The notes: generated by a model not told the origin, from the letters alone. Counted from the first letter of the stretch, positions 14,610 through 22,650 are shown. The stretch is 22,989 bases of DNA from an uncultured Porphyromonas sp. (GCF_938046015.1 NZ_CALIXW010000001.1:1-22989); one strand, 5' to 3'. Made by a program: numbers and translations.

Positions 14610-15741
14610 CCGCTACTCCCCCAGTCCCCGTCCCTGCCTCTATGGCGGGGAGTACCAGGGCGCACGCCGCGGGGTGCTGCTGCTCAATCTCGGTAGCCCC
14701 GACAGCCCCGCCGTAGAGGATGTCCACCGCTATCTCGATGAGTTCCTCATGGATAGGCGCGTCATCGGGCTCACGCAGTGGGTGCGCTACCTGCTGGTCA
14801 AGAAGATGATCGTCCCGCACCGCGCGCCGCGCTCGGCCGAGAGCTACGCCACCATCTGGGATGAGCGTGCCCAGAACTTCCCCCTCATCACCCACAGCGC
14901 TGCCATCGCCGAGCAGCTCAGCGCCCTCAGGCACGAGCCCGTGGCCCTCGGTATGCGCTACGGCAGCCCGACGACGGGCGAGGCGCTCGAGGCCCTGGCC
15001 TCTATGCCCGCCCTCGAGGAGCTGGTCATCGCGCCGCTCTATCCCCACTACGCCCGCAGTAGCTACGAGACGGCGGTGGCCTATGCCCTCTCCGAGCTGC
15101 GCCGCCTTGACCTCGGGCATCTGAGGGTGAGGCTGCTGGCGCCCTTCTACGCCGACGAGCGCTACCGCCAGGCCCTTGCCGCGAGCGTGCGGCCGTATCT
15201 AGAGGAGCCCTTCGATCGGCTCATCGTCTCCATGCACGGCATACCCACCTCGCACATCCCCAAGGCCTGCCGCCACGACAACGGCGTCGTCGGGGGCTGT
15301 GCCTCCCGCCGCTCCTGGCACGAGCGCTGGGGCGAGGAGGACTGCTATCGCCTGCAGTGCGAGGAGACCAAGGACTACCTCTGCCGCGACCTGGGGCTAG
15401 CCCCCGAGCAGGTGGAGCTGGTCTATCAGTCGCGCCTCGGCATCCATGAGTGGATGCGCCCCTATATGAGTGAGCGCATCCATCAGCTCGTGCCCGAGGG
15501 GGTGAAGCGTGTGGTGGTGGTCTGCCCAGGCTTCGTCTGTGACTGCCTGGAGACGGTGCAGGAGATCGATGATTACTACCACGGCATCTTCGAGCGGGAG
15601 GGTGGTGAGCGCTTCAGCTACGTACCCTGCCTCAATAGCAGTCCCGCCTTCATCCAGAGCCTCAGCGAGCTCGTGGAGTCGACGCTGGCCGATCCCGCTG
15701 CCCTGCTGAGCGAGGAGAACAAACGTAAGTACAAACACTAA
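14602..15741 (+). CDS. hemH: Ferrochelatase
   Basis: Ferrochelatase inserts Fe2+ into protoporphyrin IX (or coproporphyrin) in the last steps of heme synthesis. The protein has 379 aa, somewhat longer than the 310-345 aa common in bacteria because of N- and C-terminal extensions. The family start VLLLNLGSPDSP is near residue 24. The catalytic His is H212 in SMHGIPTSH and the conserved Glu is E317 in CPGFVCDCLETVQEI. Between them lie Cys223, Cys233, Cys248 and Cys253, a spacing that could hold an iron-sulfur cluster as in other bacterial ferrochelatases; this is an inference. The gene overlaps hflX by 8 nt. Its stop codon TAA shares one base with an ATG at 15741, so the fucosidase gene is probably in the same transcript. 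Confidence 0.95.
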   Translation: MPSRYSPSPRPCLYGGEYQGARRGVLLLNLGSPDSPAVEDVHRYLDEFLMDRRVIGLTQWVRYLLVKKMIVPHRAPRSAESYATIWDERAQNFPLITHSAAIAEQLSALRHEPVALGMRYGSPTTGEALEALASMPALEELVIAPLYPHYARSSYETAVAYALSELRRLDLGHLRVRLLAPFYADERYRQALAASVRPYLEEPFDRLIVSMHGIPTSHIPKACRHDNGVVGGCASRRSWHERWGEEDCYRLQCEETKDYLCRDLGLAPEQVELVYQSRLGIHEWMRPYMSERIHQLVPEGVKRVVVVCPGFVCDCLETVQEIDDYYHGIFEREGGERFSYVPCLNSSPAFIQSLSELVESTLADPAALLSEENKRKYKH

Positions 15742-15758
15742 TGTATAGCGATACACCT

Positions 15759-17807
15759 ATGAAGAAACTAAGCCTCCTGGCGCTCAGTGCCGCGCTCTCC
15801 GCGGCGAGCCTCAGCGCCCAGACACCCGCCCCTGTGGGGCCCGTGCCCACCAAGGCGCAGCTCGCCTGGCAAGAGCTGGAGACCTATGCCTTCGTCCACT
15901 TCGGGCTCAACACCTTCAACGACCTCGAGTGGGGCTACGGCGACACGCCCAGCAGTACCTTCGCCCCCGAGCTCCTCGACGTCGAGCAGTGGGTGCGCAC
16001 CTTCAAGCGCGCCGGCATGAAGGGCGTCATCCTCACGGCCAAGCACCACGATGGCTTCTGCCTCTGGCCCACCAAGACGACGGACTACTCCGTCAAGAAC
16101 TCCCCTTGGAAGGGAGGCAAGGGCGACCTCGTCGGCGATCTGAGCCGCGCGTGTAAGAAGTATGGGCTGAAGTTCGGCCTCTACCTCTCGCCCTGGGACC
16201 GTAATAATGCGGGCTACGGCAAGGAGGCCTATCAGAAGATCTACCACGAGCAGATCCGCGAGCTCTCCACGCAGTACGGCCAGCTCTTTGAGTTCTGGTT
16301 CGACGGCGCCAACGGCGGTACGGGCTACTACGGCGGTGCTCGCGAGGCACGCCAGATCGACCCCAAGAGCTACTACGGCTACCACGTGGCGGCCGAGATC
16401 CTCTACCGCAACAACCCCGAGATGATGATCTTCGGCGGTACCGAGCCCACGATCCGCTGGATCGGCAACGAGCGTGGCTGGGCTGGGCAGACCAACTGGG
16501 CGATGTACGACTATAGTAAGGAGAAGCACCACACCGAGGCTCAGTGGGGTATGCGCGATGCCAAGCAGTGGCTCCCTGGGGAGGTAGACGTGAGCGTGCG
16601 CCCAGGATGGTTCTACCACGCCCGTGAGGACCAGCAGGTACGCTCCGTAGCCAACCTCGTCAACCTCTACTACCAGAGCGTCGGGCGCAATGCCAACCTG
16701 CTGCTCAACTTCCCCATCGACCTCCGCGGCAAGGTCCCTGCGCAGGACTCGACCAATATCGTGGCTTGGTACGACCACCTCAAGGCGGGCTTCCGTCACA
16801 ACCTCCTCAGCTCCGCCTCCGTCCAGGCCTCGAGCCAGCGCACGGGTAAGGCCTTCGCTCCACAGCAGCTCCTGGACGGTCAGACCAAGACCTACTGGGC
16901 GGCTGCCGAAGGCTCGGGCGAGGTGAGCCTCACCTTCACCCTGCCGCGCGCCACGCAGATCAATAACCTCATGCTGCAGGAGCCCATCGCTCTGGGGCAG
17001 CGTGTGGCGCGCTTCCGCGTCGAGACGGCAGGCGCCGATGGCAGCTTCCGCCCCATCGACACGCAGGACTCGCTGACGACCATAGGCTACAAGCGCCTGC
17101 TGCGCTTCCGTCCCGTAGAGACCAAGCAGCTGCGTGTGACGGTACTGGAGTCGCGTGGCCCCGTGCTGCTCTCCGAGGTCGCTGCCTATCTCGTGCCCGA
17201 GGTGCTGGAAGCGCCGAGCGTACGCCGCGACAGCCGCGACAGCCTCTACCTGACGAGCCTCAGCCGTGATGCCAAGCTCGAGTACGCCCTTCTCACGGGC
17301 GGCAAGCAGGGCCCCTGGCAGACCTATACGCGTCCCGTCTACCTGCCCGGCGACCATGTCGAGCTCGTGGCGCGCGTCTCTACAGAGGTGAATAAGGACA
17401 AGCCAGAGCTGCGCTACCGCTTGGGCTACTCGGCGAGCCAATTCGTCACGCCCGGGCTCAGCCCCGCGCAGCACCTCGCCCTCTTCGATGGCTCGGGACG
17501 CACGGAGACGCGTCTCGGGAAGGGTGTCCGCTCGCTGGCGATCGAGTTCCCTGAGGCTCGTCCGCTCACACGCTTCGTCTACACGCCCTCCCAGCAGCGC
17601 GATGCGCAGGGGCACATCCAGGGCTATGAGCTCTACGTCGATGGCAAGCGCGTAGCGGCGGGAGAGTTCGCCAACATCCGCAACAACCCTATCCCCGTCG
17701 CTGTGGATTTCCCCGCGGGGACGAAGGGACAAACGCTGCGCCTAGTGGTCACCAAGCTGGTAGGCGACGTCGAGCAGGTCAATATCGGTGACCTGGCCGT
17801 CGAGTAG
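15759..17807 (+). CDS. GH29 alpha-L-fucosidase with C-terminal discoidin-like domains
   Basis: This enzyme hydrolyses alpha-L-fucosides. It has 682 aa from ATG 15759, whose signal peptide (MKKLSLLALSAALSAASLSA) ends in SLSA-Q; it has no lipobox, so it is probably periplasmic or secreted. The GH29 catalytic domain spans roughly residues 30-345, with VHFGLNTFNDLEWG, AKHHDGFCLWPT (H96-H97) and the nucleophile Asp182 in EFWFDGANG. An F5/8 type C-like domain follows at about 350-480 (LLDGQTKTYWAA), then a segment like a chitobiase C-terminal domain, then a second discoidin-like unit at the end. No type IX secretion C-terminal domain is evident. ATG 15741, overlapping the hemH stop, is an alternative start adding six residues. 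It could remove fucose from glycans handled by the PUL upstream. Confidence 0.92.
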   Translation: MKKLSLLALSAALSAASLSAQTPAPVGPVPTKAQLAWQELETYAFVHFGLNTFNDLEWGYGDTPSSTFAPELLDVEQWVRTFKRAGMKGVILTAKHHDGFCLWPTKTTDYSVKNSPWKGGKGDLVGDLSRACKKYGLKFGLYLSPWDRNNAGYGKEAYQKIYHEQIRELSTQYGQLFEFWFDGANGGTGYYGGAREARQIDPKSYYGYHVAAEILYRNNPEMMIFGGTEPTIRWIGNERGWAGQTNWAMYDYSKEKHHTEAQWGMRDAKQWLPGEVDVSVRPGWFYHAREDQQVRSVANLVNLYYQSVGRNANLLLNFPIDLRGKVPAQDSTNIVAWYDHLKAGFRHNLLSSASVQASSQRTGKAFAPQQLLDGQTKTYWAAAEGSGEVSLTFTLPRATQINNLMLQEPIALGQRVARFRVETAGADGSFRPIDTQDSLTTIGYKRLLRFRPVETKQLRVTVLESRGPVLLSEVAAYLVPEVLEAPSVRRDSRDSLYLTSLSRDAKLEYALLTGGKQGPWQTYTRPVYLPGDHVELVARVSTEVNKDKPELRYRLGYSASQFVTPGLSPAQHLALFDGSGRTETRLGKGVRSLAIEFPEARPLTRFVYTPSQQRDAQGHIQGYELYVDGKRVAAGEFANIRNNPIPVAVDFPAGTKGQTLRLVVTKLVGDVEQVNIGDLAVE

Positions 17808-17835
17808 GCCTTAGCCTAAGACTCCTCCTAATGCA

Positions 17836-17883
17836 CGTGCAGCACAGCCCTCGGGGCCTCCAGCCTCGGCGCTGTGCTGCACG
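17836..17883 (+). terminator. Hairpin after the fucosidase gene
   Basis: A 13-bp perfect stem (CGTGCAGCACAGC at 17836-17848 with its complement at 17871-17883) encloses a GC-rich loop. The following AGCTTTATCC is only weakly T-rich, so it may be a partial terminator. It lies just before the phosphatase start. Confidence 0.55.
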
Positions 17884-17894
17884 CAGCTTTATCC

Positions 17895-18425
17895 ATGATA
17901 GATCCAATAGCTATGCCTTTCCCTAAGCTCAGCACTGCCCCACGCGAGGAGCAGCGTCCCGTGCGTGTCCTCTTCGTCTGCCTCGGCAATATCTGCCGCA
18001 GCCCCTCGGCCGAGGGCGTCTTCCGCCACTACGTCACCGAGCAGGGTGCTGCAGAGGACTACGAGATTGACTCCGCAGGGCTCATCGCCGTCCACGAGGG
18101 CGAGCTGCCCGATGGACGCATGCGTGCGCACGCTGCCCGCCGTGGCTACACGCTGGACTCGCGCTCGCGTCCCATCAGCTACGAGGACTTCTTCCACTAC
18201 GACTACATCATCGGGATGGACGAGCCGAATAGGGAGCGCCTCCTAGCCCTGGCGCCGACGGCCGAGCTGCAGGAGAAGGTCTCCCTGCTGCCCGAGTGGT
18301 CGGAGCGCCCCGCCCGCGACCACGTGCCCGACCCCTACTACGGCGGCGCCGAGGGCTTCGAGCACGTCCTGGACCTCCTCGAGGCCATCCTCCCCGACCT
18401 CTACCAGCATACCCACTGCCGCTAG
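17895..18425 (+). CDS. Low-molecular-weight protein-tyrosine phosphatase (Ltp1-like)
   Basis: This cytoplasmic phosphatase removes phosphate from phosphotyrosine. In P. gingivalis the homologue Ltp1 is linked to community and exopolysaccharide control. The protein has 176 aa. The P-loop CX5R is CLGNICRSPSAEG with nucleophile Cys29 and Arg35, and the general-acid loop is PDPYYGG with Asp146. Both are intact, so it should be active. ATG 17895 is used; ATG 17913 would shorten the N-terminus by six residues and cannot be excluded. The preceding hairpin suggests it may be transcribed apart from the fucosidase, but no promoter box is obvious. No tyrosine kinase gene is nearby. Confidence 0.92.
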   Translation: MIDPIAMPFPKLSTAPREEQRPVRVLFVCLGNICRSPSAEGVFRHYVTEQGAAEDYEIDSAGLIAVHEGELPDGRMRAHAARRGYTLDSRSRPISYEDFFHYDYIIGMDEPNRERLLALAPTAELQEKVSLLPEWSERPARDHVPDPYYGGAEGFEHVLDLLEAILPDLYQHTHCR

Positions 18426-18441
18426 CTGGCCCTATTCTGAG

Positions 18442-18498
18442 AATGCCAGGGGGCGCTGCGATCAGTCGATCGCAGTGCCCCCTGGCATTTGTTTATAG
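18442..18498. terminator. 22-bp stem terminator between convergent phosphatase and queA genes
   Basis: AATGCCAGGGGGC at 18442-18454 begins a 22-bp stem with one G-T wobble, closed by the loop AGTC, with the right arm ending at 18489. The plus-strand tail is TGTTTATAG. Its position between two convergent genes suggests it serves both. Confidence 0.85.
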
Positions 18499-18516
18499 GT
18501 ATATAGTGTGCCCGTG

Positions 18517-19734
18517 CTAAGGCAGCAGCAGCGAGCTGTCGCCGTAGCTGAGGAAGCGGAAGTCGTGGCTGAGGGCGTAGTCGTAGATGCGCCGCCAGTC
18601 CTCGCCGACGAGCGCCGCGATCAGCAGCAGCAGCGTGCTGTGCGGCTGGTGGAAGTTCGTCACCATCCCGCGGATCAGCTGGTAGCGGTAGCTTGGGGCG
18701 ATGATGATGCTGGTGGGGAAGACCAGCTGCTCCTCGCCGTGGGCCTCCAGCCAAGCGATGAGGCTCGAGAGGGCCTCCTCGGGGCTCAGTGGATAGCCCA
18801 CCTCGTAGGGCTGCCACTGGCCGACGTGCAGCGCCTCGGCAGGTGTCTCGGGGGCTGCGTGCAGCTGTACGCCGAGGTGGTAGAGGCTCTCCAGTGTGCG
18901 CACCGAGGTCGTCCCCACGGCGATGATGCGCCCGAGGGCGGCGCGCAGCGTCTCGAGGGTGGCGCGGCTGACGCTGATCAGCTCGGCGTGCATCTCGTGG
19001 TCGCCGATCTGCTCGGCCTTGACGGGGCGGAAGGTGCCCGCACCTACGTGCAGCGTCACATCCACGACCTGCGTCCCGCGTGCCTCTAGGGCGGCGAAGA
19101 CCTCGGGGGTGAAGTGCAGCCCTGCCGTCGGAGCGGCTACCGAGCCCTCATGTGCGGCGTAGACCGTCTGGTAGGTCTTGAGGTCGCGCTCCTCGGTGGC
19201 GCGGTTGAGGTAGGGTGGGATAGGGAGGATGCCGAGGAGCTCCAGCAGTTCGCCGAAGCTGTAGGCCTCTTCGTCCCAGTCGAAGTGTACCTCCGTCTCG
19301 GTGATGCGGCTAGCGCGTAGCGTCACGGGGCCCTTGGCTCCCTCGAGGCTCGCGGTGACGGAGCTGCCGAGCTTGAAGCGCTTGGCATTGCCTATCATGC
19401 AGTGCCAGCTGCAGCCCGTCGTCGAGCCCAGCGCGCGCTCGTAGCTCGTCGGCGCCGAGGGGTCAAGGCAGAAGATCTCGATGCGCGCCCCGGAGTCCTT
19501 GGCGAAGACCAGGCGGGCACGGATGACCTTCGAGTCATTGCGTACCAGCACCGTGCCCTCGGGCAGCTCGCCCGGGAGGTCGTAGAAGTGGCGCTCGGCG
19601 AGGTCGCCGCCGCGCCAGATGAGGAGGCGCGACTGGCTGCGCTCCTCGAGGGGATACTTGGCGATGCGCTCTTCGGGGAGCTCGTAGTCGTATGAGGCTA
19701 TTGCGATGTCTTGGGGTCTGATGTCCTGCGTCAT
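18517..19734 (-). CDS. queA: S-adenosylmethionine:tRNA ribosyltransferase-isomerase QueA
   Basis: QueA transfers and isomerises the ribosyl part of SAM onto preQ1 at tRNA position 34, forming epoxyqueuosine. The protein has 405 aa, the long form seen in Bacteroidota. Family hallmarks are YDYELPEERIAKYPLEERSQ at the N-terminus, VRNDSKVIRARL, the AAPTAGLHFTPE motif, VTLHVGAGTFRPVK, VGTTSVRTLESL, and the C-terminal MVTNFHQPHSTLLLLIAAL. The start at 19734 gives the conserved MTQDIRPQDI. The longer open frame would begin upstream of the promoter box. A TAnnTTTG box lies only 5 nt before the start codon, so the message may be leaderless. Confidence 0.96.
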   Translation of the reverse strand: MTQDIRPQDIAIASYDYELPEERIAKYPLEERSQSRLLIWRGGDLAERHFYDLPGELPEGTVLVRNDSKVIRARLVFAKDSGARIEIFCLDPSAPTSYERALGSTTGCSWHCMIGNAKRFKLGSSVTASLEGAKGPVTLRASRITETEVHFDWDEEAYSFGELLELLGILPIPPYLNRATEERDLKTYQTVYAAHEGSVAAPTAGLHFTPEVFAALEARGTQVVDVTLHVGAGTFRPVKAEQIGDHEMHAELISVSRATLETLRAALGRIIAVGTTSVRTLESLYHLGVQLHAAPETPAEALHVGQWQPYEVGYPLSPEEALSSLIAWLEAHGEEQLVFPTSIIIAPSYRYQLIRGMVTNFHQPHSTLLLLIAALVGEDWRRIYDYALSHDFRFLSYGDSSLLLP

Positions 19735-19739
19735 ACCTG

Positions 19740-19747
19740 CAAAGATA
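19740..19747 (-). promoter_or_regulatory. Promoter -7 box of queA (TATCTTTG)
   Basis: This is an exact TAnnTTTG on the minus strand. The predicted transcript start falls on or next to the A of the queA ATG at 19734. It is arranged back to back with the plus-strand box at 19756-19763, separated by 8 nt. Confidence 0.7.
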
Positions 19748-19755
19748 TAATGAAC

Positions 19756-19763
19756 TATCTTTG
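19756..19763 (+). promoter_or_regulatory. Promoter -7 box of the Cys-rich protein operon (TATCTTTG)
   Basis: This is an exact TAnnTTTG, identical to the queA box on the other strand. The predicted start near 19769 leaves a leader of about 100 nt before ATG 19869. The leader contains two adjacent 10-nt copies of ACAAGGCGC plus one base (19786-19805) and a C-run/G-run pair (19811-19827). Confidence 0.65.
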
Positions 19764-19868
19764 CGCCCGTACTATTCCTATAGAGACAAGGCGCCACAAG
19801 GCGCTGAGCTCCCCCCAGAGGAGGGGGCAAGGGATAGCCAGGTATCATCTCAAGCCTACATTATATAT

Positions 19869-20333
19869 ATGGGAATCATCGTCATCATCGCCGCCCTCGT
19901 CCTGCTGGGGGCCGCCGCCGCCATCGTCAGCAGCCTGCAGGCACGTAGCCGCCAGCGCCGTATCGACCGCGGCGAATACGTCGCCCCCGAGCCCGAGTAT
20001 GTCGCTCCGGCTGAGGGCTGCTGCGGGCAGCACGCCACCTGTGAGGCTGACAGCCTGCTGGCGGCCGTCAGTCCCGAGATCGTCTACTACGAGGATGAGG
20101 AGCTGGACCGCTACCGCGGCACGAGCCCCGAGGCCTATAGCGAGGCCGCCGTGGAGGAATTCCGCGACGTACTGCTCTCGCTGCAGGAGGACGAGGTATC
20201 GCCCTGGGTGCGCAGCCTGCAGCTACGTGGGCTCGAGTTCCCCGAGGCGCTGCGCCCCGAGCTCTACCTGCTGGTAGGGGAGCAGCGTGCCGCCCACGCC
20301 CTGCACGGACGCCCTGAGGAAGCGGCTGCCTAA
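19869..20333 (+). CDS. Small membrane-anchored protein with a CCGxHxxC motif, function unknown
   Basis: This is a 154-aa protein. Residues 2-22 form a single hydrophobic segment (GIIVIIAALVLLGAAAAIV) followed by basic RSRQRR, so the tail should stay in the cytoplasm. Next is the motif CCGQHATC (Cys51, Cys52, His55, Cys58), a possible metal or iron-sulfur ligand set, then an acidic domain (VSPEIVYYEDEELDRYRG onward). I recall similar hypothetical proteins in other Bacteroidales but no assigned function. A ZnuB-type permease gene starts 50 nt downstream, so a role in metal handling is a guess from motif and context. The start is set at ATG 19869 because the longer open frame begins inside the promoter box. 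Confidence 0.82.
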   Translation: MGIIVIIAALVLLGAAAAIVSSLQARSRQRRIDRGEYVAPEPEYVAPAEGCCGQHATCEADSLLAAVSPEIVYYEDEELDRYRGTSPEAYSEAAVEEFRDVLLSLQEDEVSPWVRSLQLRGLEFPEALRPELYLLVGEQRAAHALHGRPEEAAA

Positions 20334-20383
20334 AGGCCTAGGCTAAGTCCGTAGGCCGCATAGTATAGGGATAGAGGTAGAGG

Positions 20384-21202
20384 ATGGAGATCTTCGGCTA
20401 CCAGTTCTTCCAGAACGCGCTCCTGGTGTCGCTGCTGACGGCCCTCGTCTGCGGCATCGTCGGGGCCTATATCGTCGTGCGCCGCATCGTCTTCGTCAGC
20501 GGCGGCATCACGCACGCCTCCTTCGGGGGCATTGGGCTGGGGCTCTACCTCGGCATCCCTCCGCTGCTCTCAGCGGCAGGGGCAGCGGTGCTGGCCGCCT
20601 TCTCCATCGGGCGCATGAGTCGCAGCGAAGGCATCCGTGAGGACTCGGCCATCGCCAGCATCTGGGCCCTCGGTATGGCCCTCGGCGTGCTCTTCATGAC
20701 GCTGACTCCAGGCTACGCGAGCAGCCTGCCCTCCTATCTCTTCGGCAATATCCTCCTGGTCACGACGAGTGACCTCTGGGCGCTGGCGGCGCTGGCGACG
20801 CTGCTCATCCTGCTCTTCTCCTGGCGCTATCATACGATCCTCTACCTAGCCTTCGACCGCGACTTTGCCCGTACACGCGGCCTGCGGGTCGAGGCCTGGG
20901 AGCGCCTCTTGCTGATCCTTGTCGCGGTCAGCCTCGTACTGACGATACGCTCGGTAGGCATCATGCTGCTGCTCTCGCTGCTTACGCTGCCGCAGACTAC
21001 GGTGGGGCTCTTCACCGCCTCCTTCCGCCGCATCATTATCGGCTCGGTACTGCTCTGCCTCGTGGCCAATGTCGGGGGGCTGCTCCTGAGCTATTACCTC
21101 ATCGCCGTCCCCTCGGGCGTGCTGATCATCCTGCTGCTCTTCCTCTTCCTCGCTCTAGGCAAATGTGTACGCATGCTCCAGCGACGAGGTGCACGCGGCT
21201 AA
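20384..21202 (+). CDS. Metal ABC transporter permease (ZnuB/MntB family)
   Basis: This is an inner-membrane permease of the ABC-3 family that imports Zn2+, Mn2+ or Fe2+. It has 272 aa with about eight hydrophobic segments. Family features include the N-terminal FFQNALLVSLLTALVCGIVG, the conserved VVRRIVFVSGGITHASFGGI, YLFGNILLVTTSDLW, and the C-terminal SVGIMLLLSLLTLPQTTVGL followed by AVPSGVLIILLLFL. The metal cannot be told from the sequence. Neither an ATPase nor a substrate-binding protein gene adjoins it, so its partners must be elsewhere. The last 40 nt overlap the start of the next gene. Confidence 0.92.
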   Translation: MEIFGYQFFQNALLVSLLTALVCGIVGAYIVVRRIVFVSGGITHASFGGIGLGLYLGIPPLLSAAGAAVLAAFSIGRMSRSEGIREDSAIASIWALGMALGVLFMTLTPGYASSLPSYLFGNILLVTTSDLWALAALATLLILLFSWRYHTILYLAFDRDFARTRGLRVEAWERLLLILVAVSLVLTIRSVGIMLLLSLLTLPQTTVGLFTASFRRIIIGSVLLCLVANVGGLLLSYYLIAVPSGVLIILLLFLFLALGKCVRMLQRRGARG

Positions 21203-22650
21203 GGCGCTCCCTCCCGCTCGTCCTCCTGCTGCTCCTCCTCGTGGCGGCCTCCTGCTCACGACGGCGGACGACCCCCTGGACGCGCTTCTGGCAGGGCTTC
21301 ACCACACGCTACAACGTCCTCTACCATGGCGACCAGGCGCTCGCAGAGGGGCAGGCTAAGCTCCTCTCCGCGCTCCCCGACACCCTTCCCCCCCATCCTA
21401 CGACCTACTACCTGCCGCTCGCTCGGGACTCCGCGCGGGCGCTCTTCATTCGTGCGCGGGACAAGGCGCAGCTAGCGATCGCCGAGCACAGCCTCACGCA
21501 GCGCCCGTCGAAGGCGCCTGGCTGGCGGCGCGACCCGAAGGCGCTGGCGGCGCAGGCACGGCAGGAGCACAATCCCGTACTGTGGCGCGCTTGGCTGCTC
21601 CTCGGGCAGAGCCATTACTTCCTCGGGCAGCTCCCCGAGGCCGAGCAGCGGCTGGAGCAGATGCGCCAGCGCTACCTCACCGAGCCCGTTCCCTATGCCG
21701 CGGCCTCGCTGTGGCTGGCACGGCTCTATGCTGAGACTGGGCGCACGGCGGAGGCTGTGCTGCTGATCGAGGAGCTGGAGTGCACCGCGAGCCCTACCCT
21801 TCAGCAGGTAGAGGGCTACACGGCACGACTGGCCTTAGCCCTGGCCTCGGGCGACTATCCCGCCGCCCGCCGCCTGCTCCCTGAGCTCCTGCGTCGCGAG
21901 CGGCGCTCCCAGCTGCGCCGCTACTACAGCCGCCTCGTCCAGAGCCTCCCCGCGGCTTCACCCCTTACGCCCTTCACCCCCACGCCTTCCGCAGCCGCAT
22001 CCTCACCGCGTCCCACGCTCTACGATCAGGCGCTGGAGGCCTATCGGGGCGGGCGCAGCCACGAGGCGCGTCCGATGCTGGACAGCCTCCTTCGAGAGCG
22101 GCTGGACACGACGGCGCGCGTGCAGGCCGAGCTCCTCTCTGCGCTACTGCTGGCTCAGGAGGGGCGGGTCGCCGCCTTCCAAGCGCGCCTCACTGAGCTC
22201 CAGCAGCGCTACCCAGCCTCCGCGCTGCAGCCCTTGGTGGCGGGTCTACTGCAGCAGCTTGCGGCAGGTCGTCAGCCTGGCGCCTTCCCCATCGCGCCGC
22301 CCGAGCTCGATTGGACGAAGCCCGACAGCCTCCCCCCCTCCCAGCGTGAGGCGCAGCCCAAGGCGACAGCCGAAGTCATCCCGAGCTACTTCCTTCCCCT
22401 CCCCACGGGACTACGGCTGGCCTTCTACGAAGTCTATTTCCTCCTCACAGCCTACCACTACAGCCAGTTTACCCAGCAGCTGCTCGAGCTCAGCCCCCAT
22501 GAGCAGGCGGGGCGGCAGGGGCTCCGCGTCTGGGGCTTCACGGACCGCGCTGCGGCGCTCCGCTATCGGGCGCGCCTGGAGCAGGATGCCGAACTGGCGC
22601 GCCAACTGGGCTTCGCCCCGCGCCTCGAGGAGCTCCCCAGCTGCCCCTAG
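21163..22650 (+). CDS. PorW/SprE-like TPR lipoprotein (type IX secretion-associated)
   Basis: This is a predicted lipoprotein of 495 aa. After a leucine-rich signal segment the lipobox VAASC places the Cys at residue 31. The mature N-terminus, TRFWQGFTTRYNVLYHGDQA with a following EGQAKL, is the signature of the PorW (Porphyromonas) and SprE (Flavobacterium) family, outer-membrane lipoproteins needed for type IX secretion. TPR-like helical pairs follow (LLGQSHYFLGQLPEAEQRLE; LWLARLYAETGRTAEAVLL). The C-terminus (PSYFLPLPTGLRLAFYEVYF to LRVWGFTDRAAALRYRARL) also matches the family. It is shorter than the roughly 600-aa PorW of P. gingivalis. A Pro/Ser/Thr-rich linker lies near residue 270. The ATG at 21163 overlaps the permease gene by 40 nt; no other in-frame ATG precedes the signal segment. 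Confidence 0.75.
   Translation: MCTHAPATRCTRLRRSLPLVLLLLLLVAASCSRRRTTPWTRFWQGFTTRYNVLYHGDQALAEGQAKLLSALPDTLPPHPTTYYLPLARDSARALFIRARDKAQLAIAEHSLTQRPSKAPGWRRDPKALAAQARQEHNPVLWRAWLLLGQSHYFLGQLPEAEQRLEQMRQRYLTEPVPYAAASLWLARLYAETGRTAEAVLLIEELECTASPTLQQVEGYTARLALALASGDYPAARRLLPELLRRERRSQLRRYYSRLVQSLPAASPLTPFTPTPSAAASSPRPTLYDQALEAYRGGRSHEARPMLDSLLRERLDTTARVQAELLSALLLAQEGRVAAFQARLTELQQRYPASALQPLVAGLLQQLAAGRQPGAFPIAPPELDWTKPDSLPPSQREAQPKATAEVIPSYFLPLPTGLRLAFYEVYFLLTAYHYSQFTQQLLELSPHEQAGRQGLRVWGFTDRAAALRYRARLEQDAELARQLGFAPRLEELPSCP

Noticed and set aside
15768..17732. A 654-codon open frame antisense to the fucosidase gene
   Set aside because: It mirrors a GC-rich gene with strong third-position bias, has no domain resemblance and no promoter. 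The sense frame has clear GH29 motifs.
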